Translations under genes and position numbers: made by a program
Assembly: GCA_050084515.1 (NCBI GenBank)
Contig: CM114273.1
Location: 21,886,001 to 21,950,000, forward strand
Source: Blasia pusilla
Lineage: Eukaryota; Marchantiophyta; Marchantiopsida; Blasiales
DNA: 64,000 nt
Reading direction: 5' to 3'
In this document: piece by piece, positions 46,597-57,656 of the stretch
Position numbering within the stretch: the stretch's first letter is position 1
Layout: each line of letters opens with the position of its first letter
The notes under the pieces: model-generated
Told to the model about the DNA's origin: nothing
The model's input: the letters and a program-made list of their open reading frames with translations, nothing else
The model's database searches: none

Positions 46597-47358
46597 TTGA
46601 AGAAGAAGGCAGATATGAAAACAGAAGCCTTACAACAACAAAACTATGTGGAGCAACAACACCAAGAGCAGTACCAAGAACAACAACATTCACAAACGGA
46701 GCATCTCTTGGTTATGACTCATCATATGGAAGCAACGATTAAGAAAGACTCGACAGCATATTGGTACATTGACTCCGGTGCATCAAATCACATGAGCTCA
46801 CAAACGAAATGGTTCAGTAGTTTGGAGCCGATGAAAGATCCTGCAATTGTGCTCACAGGAGATGACACTCAACATCATAGCACGCATACCGATAAAGTTC
46901 CAATAGCATCAGATGGTCTTTGTGCTCTTGGAAATATTCTCTATGTTCCTACCATTGCAAGAAACTTAATCTCTGTAGGACAGCTAATAGAACAGGGTTA
47001 TCAAGTAAAGTTTAACGTAGATGGTTATTTCATTGAAACAATCGATGACCAGACTACGATAACCAAAGGAACTAGATCTGGCAAAATGTTCAAATTAGAT
47101 ATTTCTATGCCAAAGATTCAAACATCAATGTATGGTCAAACCGACCAACAAGTCACAGATCTAAATGTGTGGCATAAAAGAATTGGACATATAAATCTTC
47201 AAAGATTACAGAGTCTTTCATCATCTAATATAGTAATAGAACTCCCTAAATTAACGAGCCTTGCTACGTTAGAGGTATGTCATGCTTGCCAATTTGGAAA
47301 ACAAGCTAGATTTCCTTTTCCAAGCAAGGTAGAAGAGCATCCAAGATATTGGAGTTGA
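46597..47358 (+). CDS. Copia protease and integrase zinc-binding region (partial polyprotein)
   Basis: Open for 253 codons. A Gln-rich linker precedes the aspartic protease active site YIDSGASNHMSS at about 46765-46800, followed by LGNILYVPTIARNLISVGQL. The integrase N-terminal HHCC is at about 47170-47300 (HKRIGH...CHACQFGK). It runs out of frame at WS-TGA, where the integrase core should start. The first Met is internal to the original polyprotein. Confidence 0.85.
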   Translation: MKKKADMKTEALQQQNYVEQQHQEQYQEQQHSQTEHLLVMTHHMEATIKKDSTAYWYIDSGASNHMSSQTKWFSSLEPMKDPAIVLTGDDTQHHSTHTDKVPIASDGLCALGNILYVPTIARNLISVGQLIEQGYQVKFNVDGYFIETIDDQTTITKGTRSGKMFKLDISMPKIQTSMYGQTDQQVTDLNVWHKRIGHINLQRLQSLSSSNIVIELPKLTSLATLEVCHACQFGKQARFPFPSKVEEHPRYWS

Positions 47359-48030
47359 TCCACAATGATGTGTGGACAGCATCACAACATAGCCTTAGTG
47401 GTTGCCACTACTTTGTTTGATTTATTGATGACTTCTCTAGGTATATATGGGTATACTTTCTGAAAGCCAAGTCAGAGGTATTCTCAGTGTTCCATACATC
47501 CAGAGTTCTAGTACAGAAGCAGACTGGACAACACATTCTGAAATTCCGTTGTGATGGAGGAGGAGAGTATCTTTCAAGAGAGTTTGATGATTATTTACGT
47601 CATAATGACATCCAACGTCAAGTAACTTGTCGTTACACTCCACATTAAAATGGAGTGGCTGAGAGGAAAAATCAACATATTGCTGAAGCGGCACGAGCTA
47701 TGCTGAATGAGATGAACATGCCTAAGGTGTATTGGGTATAGGCTATAGCATGTGCAGTCTTCTTAATCAATCGAACTCCAACAGCATGAGTTCATGATAA
47801 AACTCCATTCGAAGTCTTCATAGGAAGTAAACCTGATTTTTCCTTCTTGAAAGTATTTGGTTGTATCTGTTATGCACATGTTCCTTCTGAGAGACGTCAA
47901 AAATTAGACCCCAAGTCTGAAAGATGTATCTTCATTGGCTATGCTGATGGAACTTAGGGGTATAAGTACTACATTCCATCCTCTATGCAGCTTATTATTA
48001 CTCGGGATGTTGTCTTTGATGAGCTAAAGT
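47359..48030 (+). pseudogene. Copia integrase core
   Basis: The frame after a shift near 47345 reads NDVWTASQHSLSG, YFVYFIDDFSRYIWVYFLK, FRCDGGGEYLSREF (second catalytic Asp), then H-stop-NGVAERKNQHIAEAAR (catalytic Glu) and FGCICYAHVP, with four premature stops. A conventional copia integrase in every other respect. Confidence 0.85.
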
Positions 48031-48390
48031 CATGGTATACTCCATCTGAATCTATTCCACCTCTAAACTTGTCTGTTGAGGGGAAGAATATGACTATAAA
48101 CCAACAAACATTGTCTTCAACTTCCCCAAGTACTAGTGCAGGATTAAGAGAGGTCCTAGATTCATCCGTTAAATCCGTGAGTCCATGGATAGGAAGAGTA
48201 CATATTCAGTCTATTGACACTAGTCAGAGTTCGAGTCAGGTGTCAAAGGCATCTACCTCTAAACAACAACTTCGTAGATCAAGTAGAGTTACACATCTTC
48301 TTCATAGATTCATAAATGAAGGTTTCCTTGCGATACATCATGCATATATGATGACTACCCTTCAAGAGCAGGAGCCGAGTTGTTTTGAAG

Positions 48391-48812
48391 AAGTTGCGAG
48401 TAAAGCCGAATGGATTGAAGCTATGGAGGAAGAGCTTGCTGCATTAAGACATCAACAAACATGAGAGTTGGTTGATATACCTTCCGGTAAGGAAGCTATT
48501 GGTTGCAAATGGGTTTACAAAATCAAGCGCAATTAAGATGATATAATTAACAGATACAAAGCGAGATTGATGGCTAAGAGCTATACACAATAATATGGTA
48601 TCGATTATAAGGAAACATTTAGCCTTGTTGCAAAGATAGCGACTACGAGAATAGTGGTTGCAGCTGTAGTAAGTAAGAAGTGGAGATTACATCACATGGA
48701 CGTCAAGAATGCCTTCTTGAATGGAGATCTATACGAGGAGGTTTATATCACTCAACCACCTGGATACGAGCATCCCAAGTTTCCTTTTTGCGTATGCACG
48801 TTGAAGAAAGCT
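48391..48812 (+). pseudogene. Copia reverse transcriptase, first part
   Basis: EWIEAMEEELAAL, GCKWVYKIKRN, RYKARLMAKSYTQ-stop-YGIDYKETFS and MDVKNAFLNGDLYEEVYITQPPGYE are the copia fingers and palm start. Three stops. Cut after CTLKKA by the S2 insertion. Confidence 0.85.
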
Positions 48813-49841
48813 GTCGCGACCCTCAATAACCAAACAACACCAAATAGGCGCCAAGCGAAACATCAGAACTCAAGTGAACTCACGTTGCGAGGTTTGCGCT
48901 TTGGAGAGGTATTTGGAAAGGTCTCTTGGAAAAGTCTAAGAGACGAAACGCGGAACAGAGTTGTGTGTTTCATGCATTAGTGGTTGCGACCAAGAAACCT
49001 AGACCAAATGCAAACCAAGACTTGAGATGAGTTGAGTCTTGGGAGGTTGGTTACCAAAGAGGTGAGAACCAGTTTGGAACACGACTAGCGTTTGGGAGAA
49101 TCTGACTGTGTTTAGGACCATAACGTTGAACTCCAAGATGCGTTTGGGACAAGTAAGAGCGCGTTGAAATGCTGATTTTGAGACACTTCCAACGCACTAA
49201 AGATCTTAGCAAACGCATAAGTACAGGCTGAGATATTGGCCAAAAATGATTGAGAGAGCAATCGAGTTGGGGGCCAATTGGAGAGGCTCGGGTGTCTTTC
49301 CCTAAATGTAGGGGGCCCCCAGAGATCCCCAAAAGTACTAGTAAGGGAGGAGTCTCTCTGAGGTATCTCGAAACACGAATCCCCACTTTGGGCGCCAAAC
49401 TGTGTTTCAAAGGCACGGGATGGAACGAGAGTTTGGCGTTGGAATACGAAACCCAAACCTGATCCAAGGGAGTGGACTTTGTACGTCACACTTGGATTCC
49501 AACCCGAGATTCACTTCGTGCGAGTCTTGGTGAGGAACTCATTGGATGTCCATCGGACAGTTGGAACCACCAGGCGCGAAACGCCGTTTCAGGTTCCTGA
49601 ACCGACCAGAAAGTCTGTCCCAAGTCTTTTGAGACTTGCATGTGTTAAACCGCGAAACTAGGAAGGTTGAGCTTTATGAGATTCCGAGACGAGAACTCGG
49701 AAAGTTAGCCCGCTAATTGATCCCAGACCCGACTAACCAGCGTACGTGTTTGGATGCAGGTCAGCGTTGAGAGCGTAACCTACTGAATGCACGCTTTCGC
49801 TACAAACAAGATTAACGTTCAAGGAGAGTAGGCGCACGACA
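48813..49841 (+). repeat. 1-kb LTR inserted in the copia reverse transcriptase (S2)
   Basis: 1029 bp, TGTCGCGACCC...GGCGCACGACA, full-length match in order to S1. Instead of a 5-bp target duplication it is flanked by a 17-bp near-duplication (48796-48812 and 49871-49887, one difference) plus 29 extra bases at 49842-49870 that resemble its own 3' end. Confidence 0.8.
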
Positions 49842-49876
49842 GGTTAACAAGATTAACGACAAGGAGAGTATGCAGG

Positions 49877-50701
49877 TTGAAGAAAGCTATATACGGGCTC
49901 AAACAAGCTCCAAGAGTTTGGTATGGCAAGATTACATACGTTCTACAAGAGTTGGATTTTAGGGTATGTGATTATGGCTCCTCGTTATATGTCTTGAGAG
50001 GACAAGGTCGTACAGTTCTCATTGTGTTGTATGTTGACGATCTCTTGATTATTGGGAGTACTAAAGAAATGGTACAACAAGTCAAGCTTAAGTTACAAGC
50101 AGAATTTGATATGAAGGACTTGGGAGAACTCAGGTACTTCCTTGGTATTGAGTTTATCAAGGTTGGAGAGAGCATATGGTTACTACAACGACAATATGCT
50201 CTTCATATGCTTTCAAAATATGGTATGACGGCTTGTAAGCCAATCTCTACACCGTTGGACCAGAGCGTGAAGCTAAGAGTGGATGAAGGAGAGTTGCTTG
50301 CAGATTCTAATATGTACAGGCACATGGTTGGAAGTATGATCTATCTAACTATAACCAGACCAGATTTGAGCTATGTTGTTGGCCTAGTGAGCCAATTTAT
50401 GCAAGTACCTCGAAAATCTCACCTTGATGATGTGAGGAGGATTATGCGGTATGTGAAATTCTCTATTCAATTCGGGCTTCAATTTAAACCTTCTCTGAGT
50501 TTTCAATTACAGGGATTCACAGATGCTGATTGGGCAGGAAGCGTGTCTAATCAACACTGCACATCTGATTATTCATTTACTTTTGGAAGCGCAGCTATAA
50601 GTTGGGCTTCAAAGAAGCAACATAGAGTTGCTTTATCTTCAACAGAGGCTGAGTACAGAGGAGCAACCAATGCAGCATGTGAGTCGGTGTGGCTTCATTG
50701 A
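49877..50701 (+). CDS. Copia reverse transcriptase (second part) and RNase H
   Basis: 274 open codons: KKAIYGLKQAPRVWY, the catalytic LYVDDLLIIGS at about 50026-50058, MKDLGELRYFLGIE, PISTPLD, YRHMVGSMIYLTITRPDLSYVVGLVSQFM, then RNase H with GFTDADWAGS at about 50512-50545 and SSTEAEYRGATNAACESVWLH. It ends at TGA, with the RNase H tail continuing in a shifted frame to about 50990 (NPVFHARTKHVEVHCHFIKEKV). Confidence 0.9.
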   Translation: MKKAIYGLKQAPRVWYGKITYVLQELDFRVCDYGSSLYVLRGQGRTVLIVLYVDDLLIIGSTKEMVQQVKLKLQAEFDMKDLGELRYFLGIEFIKVGESIWLLQRQYALHMLSKYGMTACKPISTPLDQSVKLRVDEGELLADSNMYRHMVGSMIYLTITRPDLSYVVGLVSQFMQVPRKSHLDDVRRIMRYVKFSIQFGLQFKPSLSFQLQGFTDADWAGSVSNQHCTSDYSFTFGSAAISWASKKQHRVALSSTEAEYRGATNAACESVWLH

Positions 50702-50972
50702 TTACTTGTTGAGATTGGTGTTAGGACCTAGTGTAATATATGCATACAATATTAGTAACATCAAGCTTGCTAGTAACCCTGTGTTTCATGCTCGTACAAA
50801 GCATGTTGAGGTGCACTGTCATTTTATAAAAGAGAAAGTGCTTTGAGGAGAAATTGATCTTGTGTATATAGGTACACATCAGCAAATTGATGATATCTTT
50901 ACAAAGGCATTGTCTAGAGATAAGTTTGAGATGTTTAGAAAGGATTTAGACGTTAGAGATATCGATATGAGC

Positions 50973-51295
50973 TTCAGGGGGAGTATTGAAGATTGATTTA
51001 CAGTCAAGCTCATGAGACACCTGAACTGCTACATTTGGCACTCACACAAAGTAGGGAAGCTTAATCTTGGTTAGTCAGTTAAGCACGATTATCTTAACTA
51101 GGGTTAGTTAATCACAGTTAGGCTAACTTGAGACTATGGTTAAGGATAGGGTTATGGTTGCTTGTACATACCCTATATAATTGAGAAGAGAACCAGCCTC
51201 CACTCATTCTCTCATTGCAAATTTTATTCTCCATGGTGTTGTGTGTGTGTTAAAGCCGTTTTCCACCAATTATGCTTGTTTAGCAGTTTTCCACA
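50973..51295 (+). repeat. Copia polypurine tract and 3' LTR
   Basis: Purine tract caggggga at about 50976-50983, then the 309-bp LTR 50987-51295. Confidence 0.9.
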
Positions 51296-52072
51296 TGACA
51301 TGCCACGGGCAGCCTTTCCCACATTGGTGAGTTTTCCTACTTCCTATGCATTCAAGGAGGCCGGACAGGTACAGAGGTTGGTGGAGCCCAACGGCGATGA
51401 GCAAGAGCGAGCGATGGGATTCCCCACAGGAGTGACGGGAGTACCGTCACTATCGAGGCATCACGACATCATGTCTTGGGTCGGCGGTGGACCTGAATTT
51501 CTTGACATGGATTTTCAGCTTAGGAGTAGTTGAGCAACTTCATTTGAGGATGCAACAGATCACAGCAATTGTGTTGGTGAGCCCCATGCCTACCGAGACG
51601 GTTGAGGCAATGGCTGGGGGCGAGACCCGAGGAGATTGCCACACCAAGGGTGATCGGGAGAGACACCCCTGGACTTGTTGGGATGTTTTGCAAGTACATC
51701 GGAGATCGTAGCCACAATATTAAGCATGGTTCCGGGTACTGCACATGGAGATCTGATTTTGCAGTTGGCTGCAGGGGAACAGTCGAATTTTGTTATCTGA
51801 GACGGGGTTGCACCATAGCAACTACCGACACCCGCGTCGGAGAGTCCTACCGTAGTCACGATGGAGACTTGGGAGCCATATATGGGCTCTAAGTTGACAG
51901 GAGGAGAGCGGTGCCGGATACACTAGTTCCTTAGGAGATATATGAGTTGTTTTGCATTTAGTATGCATGATTTGGATACGCTGAAGGGTCCAGGGATCCG
52001 CATTGAGTTGTCGAGTCTTTTGACGATCTTTTGACGATCCTACAGGTACAGTGACATGGAAGGGGCTCTGAT
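51296..52072 (+). pseudogene. Methyltransferase C-terminus and reverse transcriptase start, copy B (inverted block, right part)
   Basis: Carries LVEPNGDEQERAMGFPTGVTGV at about 51378-51440, the clearest copy of the methyltransferase C-terminal motif, then LTWIFSLGV, the linker, and the start of reverse transcriptase (TWEPYMGSKL..., GPGIRIELS). It ends at ctgat (52072), where the strand switches to minus-strand P. Confidence 0.75.
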
Positions 52073-52088
52073 GAGAGCTCACTCTCTT

Positions 52089-52606
52089 TGTAAATCAAGA
52101 TCCAATGTCTCTCAACACTATATCTCTCAAATATGTGCACTCTCACATGTCTCTCTCAATGTCAAACCAAACCCACTATCCTAATGAGAGGCTTGGGTTA
52201 CACACACAAGGCAAGCAAGACTATAGCTCTGCCTCTTCATGCCAAGAGGTTCAACAAAGATAGAATGAGTTCTCCAACTCTCTCTCCTTGAGGTATACCC
52301 CTCCCCTCTCCTAAGCTCTCTCCATGGTAACCTATGCTCCCAATTCACCTCCTTAGCTCTTGACCTCGTGTAGGAGGTCAATCGCTACTTACCAAAAATA
52401 GAAAGATGACCATATACTCAAAATGGTACTTACCTAAAATATTAAGTTCCTCAATATGGCTCCAAATGAGCCGAAACGAAGGGGAAATCTGATCTCTCAA
52501 GTTTCCCGGGGCCTCAGCACGTCATCCTCGACCTCCTGAGCCTATCCTCCACTACTCGCGAAGGCGCTCTATTAGATCTCACCTATCTATTCTAAAAGAT
52601 GTGATA
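52089..52606 (-). repeat. Copy B 5' terminal segment P (A1)
   Basis: Minus-strand P from TATCACATC (expected TGTCACATC) to ...GGATCTTGATTTA, then a short piece of leader (caaagagag, 52073-52088). As in copies A and C, P is followed by leader, not by the tail. Confidence 0.75.
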
Positions 52607-53074
52607 CATGCAATCCTAAGTGGGAGGAGATTACATCAGCTTTATTACCTGGGTCAATCAGTTGCAGACCGATCTGATTTGGTCGTGCGGGCTTTTTAGA
52701 AGAAAAAGAGGAAGTTATTACGACTTCTTATCGACAAGAAAATATTAGGTCGAGTTGTTGGATGCATCCATGTGGTGGAATTCCAAAAAAGAGGTTTTCC
52801 ACGTATGCACGTTCTTATTATTTTAGGTCATGAGGAGAAACCACGTTCTGTCGTTGATTATGATCGTATCATTTCTACTGAAATTCGAGATTAAGCTACC
52901 CACCCAAGGTTGTATTCTACTGTCGCTAATTGCATGGTTCACATGCCATGTGGACCATTGAATCCAAATGCATCATGTATGGATTAGGAAACAAAAAAGT
53001 GTACCAAAGGCTATCCTAAAACTTTTGCGGCCAACACTACAGAAACAGAAGATGGTTACCCGGTCTATCGCAGG
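52607..53074 (+). pseudogene. Helitron Rep domain, continued
   Basis: Resumes the protein cut at 40032: CNPKWEEITSALLPGQSVADRSDLVVRAF, then GRVVGCIHVVEFQKRGFPRMHVLIIL, the hallmark of the Helitron Rep domain, then VDYDRIISTEI. It ends CTKGYPKTFAANTTETEDGYPVYRR at a GTAAGG that looks like a donor site. Frame interrupted by a few stops. Confidence 0.85.
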
Positions 53075-53418
53075 TAAGGATATTTTCTTCTTCTTTTCTT
53101 GGATTTTCTTTATTATTATTATAAGCGATATGACGTGAATGTATTCATGATTTTTTATTCCAACGCCCGACAATATTTGTACATAAATTTTCCTTAATAT
53201 TATCGTTGGACTAAAAAGAGATGGATTTGTAGGATACAAAAAAGAAATGGTTGTGACCATCCCATTGGCTGGTTATACCTTACTCATCCAAGTGAATACT
53301 CAAAGGTTGATTATATGTTTTTTTGTGTACATTGGATTTTGGTTTTATATTCCATCTTCTAAAGTGAGTGAATTATTATGGAAAGGGATGACCTAATTTA
53401 TTCCACTCATCCATAGGT

Positions 53419-54843
53419 GAAGGAGAACGTCATTTTTTGAGATTGCTCCTCCATAATGTTCGAGAAGGCACTACATACGAATGTTTGAGAACTGTTGATG
53501 GAGTATTATGTCCAACATTCAAGGACGTTGCTATCCAATTGGAACTTCTTGAGGATGATAGAGAAGGATTCTCTTGCCTTGAAGAACCTTCTATAATCCG
53601 TACAGGTTCTTCACTTCGCCACCTATTTGCAATTATTCTAGCTTACAACACACCGCCTCGACTAGCTACACTATGGAGTCAATATTTGGTTCCATTGGTA
53701 GAAGATCTCTTATACGAACGACGTGAGGTAAGAAATCATCACTATCACTCCTTAAATCATTTGTGTCTTTCCTAATAGTATCTTCTATTGAGCATTAAAG
53801 GAACTAGCCATGATTTGGACATTTTTCTAAACTTTTCAATTGCAGAAGACAAGAATTCCTAATCTTCCCGTTGACGATGCTATGATTAATACTGCATTAT
53901 TGGAAGTACATTATTACTTACAAGATCAAGGCAAGAGACTTATATGACACTAAGGAATTATTTGAGCAAGTATAATTTGGAGTCTCGTGTCTAAATGAAG
54001 GACAACGTGTTGTTTGGGACACTATACATTATGAGCTTGAAAAAATAGCTTCAATGCTCTACCATCTCCAAAAGTTTGTTTCATCGATGGTCCTGGTGGA
54101 ACGGGAAAGACATATTTATATAATCTTCTCCTTGCAAGTATAAGGAGTGCAAGAGGTATAGCTTTGGCAGTAGCATCATCCGGAATTGCTGCTCTATTGT
54201 TAGATGGAGGACGTACTGCCCATTCATTCTTTAAGATTCCTATCAATGTTCATGAGAGCTCTACTTGCAAGTAAGTGTCATTACCTCTACACGTCCAATT
54301 CTATTAGTACTAAAATTTCATAAGTATTGCGTACACTAATTTACTTCCCTATGTCGTTTGTAGTTTATCAGTCTATAGTGACGAAGCGCGTTTAATTTGT
54401 GATGTGATCCTCATTATCTGGGAAAAAGCACCTATGACTCATCATCGTGCATTCTAGGCCGTGAATCACACTTTACAAGCTATTATGGGAATGGTCTCTG
54501 ATGATCTACGACAATTACCATTTGGTGGAAAACTCATGATATTGGTGGTGACTTTCGTCAAGTTTTTCCTGTTGTTTAACATGGGGATCGGCTGAGAAAA
54601 TTTTTAAGCCACTATAAAGAGATCATTTCTTGGTCTAATATAAAGGTCATGAAGTTGACAACAAACATGCGAGTTCAAAGGTTGGAAGATCATTTGCATA
54701 TTGAACAACAAGCTTTTGCTGATTGTTATTGGAAGTGGGAGAGGGTTGTGTACCTTTGCATCCTCATTTGAGAGAAGACTTTATACAATTACCATCTGGA
54801 ATTGCCACTAAAAGTAACAAGATCTACGATCTTATCGATTTGA
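53419..54843 (+). pseudogene. Helitron helicase, N-terminal half
   Basis: EGERHFLRLLLHNVREGTTYECLRTVDGVLCPTFKDVA begins the PIF1-like part at about 53419. LEEPSIIRTGSSLRHLFAIIL follows. The Walker A motif GPGGTGKT is at about 54088-54111, and the next motif AVASSGIAALLLDGGRTAHSFFKIP follows. It is then degraded (DDLRQLPFGG region near 54510) to LIDLIY at 54843, where copy C cuts it. At least one more intron-like gap is at about 54268-54365. Confidence 0.8.
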
Positions 54844-54930
54844 TCTATGTCGTGCGCATACACATCGCTACACAATATACATCGTTGTCACCGAACACAC
54901 ATACAAACACACACGATCCCATGCTAACTC

Positions 54931-55858
54931 AACCTGTCCTTGAGCAATTGAAATGCTTGCTCCTGCTCATCCCCCCATTGCCACTCGTGATCCACCTTCG
55001 TCAGCAAGGTAGCGGCTTCGTAATCAAACTCAATCCCTTGACGTACCACCGATAGAAGTTCGCCAATCCCATGAATACGCAAACACGGATCACAGCTATA
55101 GGGCGTGGAATGCGTGAGATAGCCTCTACCTTTGTTTGTTGAACACCAAGGCCCCTTGGGTATATCGTATGACCCAAGTACTCAATCTGGTCGTAGAAGA
55201 ACTTGCACTTTCTTGGATGTAACTTCAGCCTATGTAATTGCAATCGTCAAAATGCTTCTTCTAGATGTCCCTCATGCTCCTCAACCGTGGTGCTAAAGAC
55301 TACGATGTCATGAATATAACACCTAGCAGAATCTAGACCAGCCAAGATCCTATCCATGACCCTCTAAAACTCATCCGGGGCATTCTTTAACCCAAATGGT
55401 AAGAACCGCCACTGGTACAAACAATCCTTCCTGTGAGGATCGATGCCCTAAAATGCCGTCTTCTGCATGTCCTCCAATCTGATAGGCAGCTGATGGTATC
55501 CGGCTCGCAAATCCAATGAATTGAAAACTTTTGCGTGACCAATCGCATCAAAGATCTCCTCAGGGGTGGGCATGACATACATATTGGACTTTGTCTGCCG
55601 ATTGATAGGTCGGTAATCCCCACACATCCGCCTATCCGTCCAGTTGCCATGCACATCCTTCTCGGCGGGCATGACATTGGCAGATGCATACTCCCCATGC
55701 GACATCTCCACTAGTCCTGCTCCGACCAAGTCCTTGCTCCTACTCTGAATCAGAGCCCTCTCCATATCATTGTACCTATAGGGTCGTCGGAAGATTGGTG
55801 TATCACTCAACAACTCAATGCGGATCCCCGGTCCCTTCAGCGTACCCAAATCCTCCAT
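54931..55858 (-). pseudogene. Ty3/gypsy reverse transcriptase, copy C
   Basis: MEDLGTLKGPGIRIELLSDTPIFRRPYRYNDMERA (from 55858), MCGDYRPINRQTKS, KVFNSLDLRAGYHQLPIRLED in one frame to 55448, then a shift. YLGHTIYPRGLGVQQTKVEAISRIPRP is in 55001-55243. The catalytic YIDD region near 55300 reads as IHD in this copy. Same family as copy A. Confidence 0.85.
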
Positions 55859-56282
55859 GCTAAACGCAAAGTAGCTCCTACAACTCCTGAGGAACTTATG
55901 ATACTAAACACAAAGCCGCTCTCTTCCTGTGAACTTAGGGCCCATATTTGGCTCCCAAGTCTCCATTGTGACTATGGTAGGACTCTCCGGCATGGATATC
56001 GGTGGTTGCTATGGTGCAATCCCGTCTCGAACAATATCACTCGTCCGCTCTCCTACAGCCAACTGCAAACTCTGATCTCCTCCACGTGCAGTGCCCTGAA
56101 CCACGCTTGATGCTGTGGCTATCATCTCCTGACGTACCTGCAAAATTCCAAGGGTGTCTCTCCCGATCTCCCCTGGTGTGTAGATCTCCTCAGGTCTCGC
56201 CCCCAACCACTGCCTCCACCGTCTTGGTAGACATGGGGCTCACCAACGCAACTGCTGGGATCTGCATCGATCTCGTCCGATG

Positions 56283-57255
56283 CTACTCAGCCACTCCCAA
56301 GCTGAAGATCCATGTCAAGCAGTTCAAGTCCATCGCCTGACCCAAGACATGGCGTCGTGATGCCTCTGATACTGACAAAACTGCTGTCACTCCTGAGGGA
56401 AACCCCATTGCTCGCTCTTTCTCGTCGGCGTTGGGCTCCACCATCAACCTCTGAACCTGGTCATCCCAAACCTAGCCAAGACCGGCCTCCTTGTATGAAT
56501 AGGAAGCGGGAAAACTCACAAACGTGGGAAAGGCTGCCCGCGACTTGCCTACCCTGTTGACCATAGTCAACGGTGGTCGATCATCGTGCCTCACTGCTTG
56601 TGAGCGACGACCTGGATCCATAATGGAATCCACTAACAAATGGGAGGGGAGCTCCACTCTCACATACGCCCTCCGTAACACCGCATGGGGCACCAAGTTG
56701 GTCCACCATAGATGCGGGCAATGGGCTGTAGAACCTACACTCGCCTTATCCAAGAACACTGTTGGGCCAATCTAGGCACGCACCTCATGAGCACTCGTCA
56801 CCACCCATGACCTGGAGTCTCCTAAGATCCGCACATTCTCCTAAATGTAGGCTAGAGAACAAGACTAATGCTCTTGTAACTGCCGTAAGAACCTCAACAT
56901 CTCCCAAAACAACCTGGACCGAGTGTCAGCCAACCCGTTGCCTCGTCCAACACTCGATTGGCCTTGACATGGCCAACCGACAATGACCAAATCAATGGTG
57001 CTAACCGATCTAAGTCCCCCCCCCCAACAACGAAATATCCCTCGGTAGGGAACTCTGGTGCCCTTGTATCGCGGACGGAGACAATAAGTCGGGAAAACGT
57101 AGGCATAATTGTGCCACATGTCGTAGTGAGACGCGCCTTGCAACATCATCACTATCCAAATACAAGTACTGCTGCACTCGCACTCCTGCCTGCAAAACAG
57201 CAGATAACCCAATGTTAATCCCTCCAAAGAGATCTAACACTCGAATATCCTCCTC
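56283..57255 (-). pseudogene. Cytosine-5 DNA methyltransferase domain, DNMT3-like, copy C
   Basis: In order on the minus strand: motif I VLDLFGGINIGLSAVLQAG (57190-57245), the acidic YLYLDSDDVARRVSLRH, motif IV TIDLVIVGWPCQGQSS with PCQ at 56964-56972, GLADTRSRLFWEMLRFL, motif VI ENV at 56832-56840, AHCPHLWWTNLVPHAVLRRAY (about 56665-56720), and the C-terminal ERAMGFPSGVTAV (about 56390-56425) with RRHVLGQAMDLNCLTWIFSLGV, ending at TAG 56283-56285. About 320 residues, the size of a catalytic domain alone. The enzyme would transfer a methyl group from AdoMet to C5 of cytosine. AHxxxxWWTNL and ER-MGFP are closest to DNMT3 (AHRARYFWGNLPG, ERVFGFP). A C10 run (57016-57025) shifts the frame and a TAG precedes ENV, so this copy is inactive. 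Confidence 0.85.
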
Positions 57256-57393
57256 CAGGATACACCACACAATGGGTGTGGTATCCAAGGGTGTCATCGT
57301 AGCACTCCCTACTACCTCAAGTTCCTCAGACCCGTCACGCTCCGGTTCAAACGCCTCGCTCCACGCGGTCTGCACATGCTCATCGGCCAATTG

Positions 57394-57656
57394 TTAAAGC
57401 TCCTCAGTCGAGCCCCACATCGACACCTCTCCTCCACGGAATGATACGGTTACCATAACACTCCTCTCCATAGAAATGTCAAGAACAAGAGTATCCTTTG
57501 CATGGACATGTCTCTCAATCAAATCACTAGGCCAAGTGATGGCATTGCTAAATGCTGCTAAGGTCGCCATCTCTCCTGGCCGTTGCTCGATCACTGCAAT
57601 GTGAATCAAAGGGGTAATGAGCTAAGGCGCCCATCACCTGATTGCCATCCTGGTCT
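57394..57656 (-). pseudogene. Linker between protease and methyltransferase, copy C
   Basis: An open stretch (IAVIEQRPGEMATLAAF...VTVSFRGGEVSMWGSTEEL) that runs, after one TAA, straight into the methyltransferase frame (ADEHVQTAWSEAFEPERDGSEELEVVG). No family match. It suggests that protease, methyltransferase and reverse transcriptase were one polyprotein. Confidence 0.5.

Larger units (their letters stand above)
44920..51295 (+). mobile_element. Ty1/copia retrotransposon
   Basis: Two 309-bp LTRs (44920-45228, 50987-51295) with TG...CA ends differ at 14 positions by my count (about 4.5 percent). They flank a primer-binding site, gag, protease, integrase, reverse transcriptase and RNase H in copia order, and a purine tract. 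The flanks CATAT and TGACA do not form a target duplication. Several stops and a 1.03-kb LTR insertion in reverse transcriptase make it defective. It sits within the methyltransferase of copy B. Confidence 0.9.
40033..52606 (-). mobile_element. Ty3/gypsy copy B with internal inversion and nested insertions
   Basis: The ends TGTCGTGCGC (left) and ...GATGTGATA (right; expected GTGACA, one base changed) are flanked by CATG at 40029-40032 and 52607-52610. Read on the minus strand from the right: P, then a break; a plus-strand block (51296-52072 and 44353-44919) carrying methyltransferase and the start of reverse transcriptase; then minus-strand reverse transcriptase, RNase H, integrase, PHD and the tail-P-tail array. 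Gag and protease are absent. It contains a 1.0-kb solo LTR (41490-42491) and a copia element (44920-51295). Confidence 0.8.

Noticed and set aside
44915-51300. Target-site duplication for the copia element
   Set aside because: Flanking 5-mers CATAT and TGACA differ; the host sequence on the two sides is contiguous in the methyltransferase, so insertion is real but the duplication is not recognisable.
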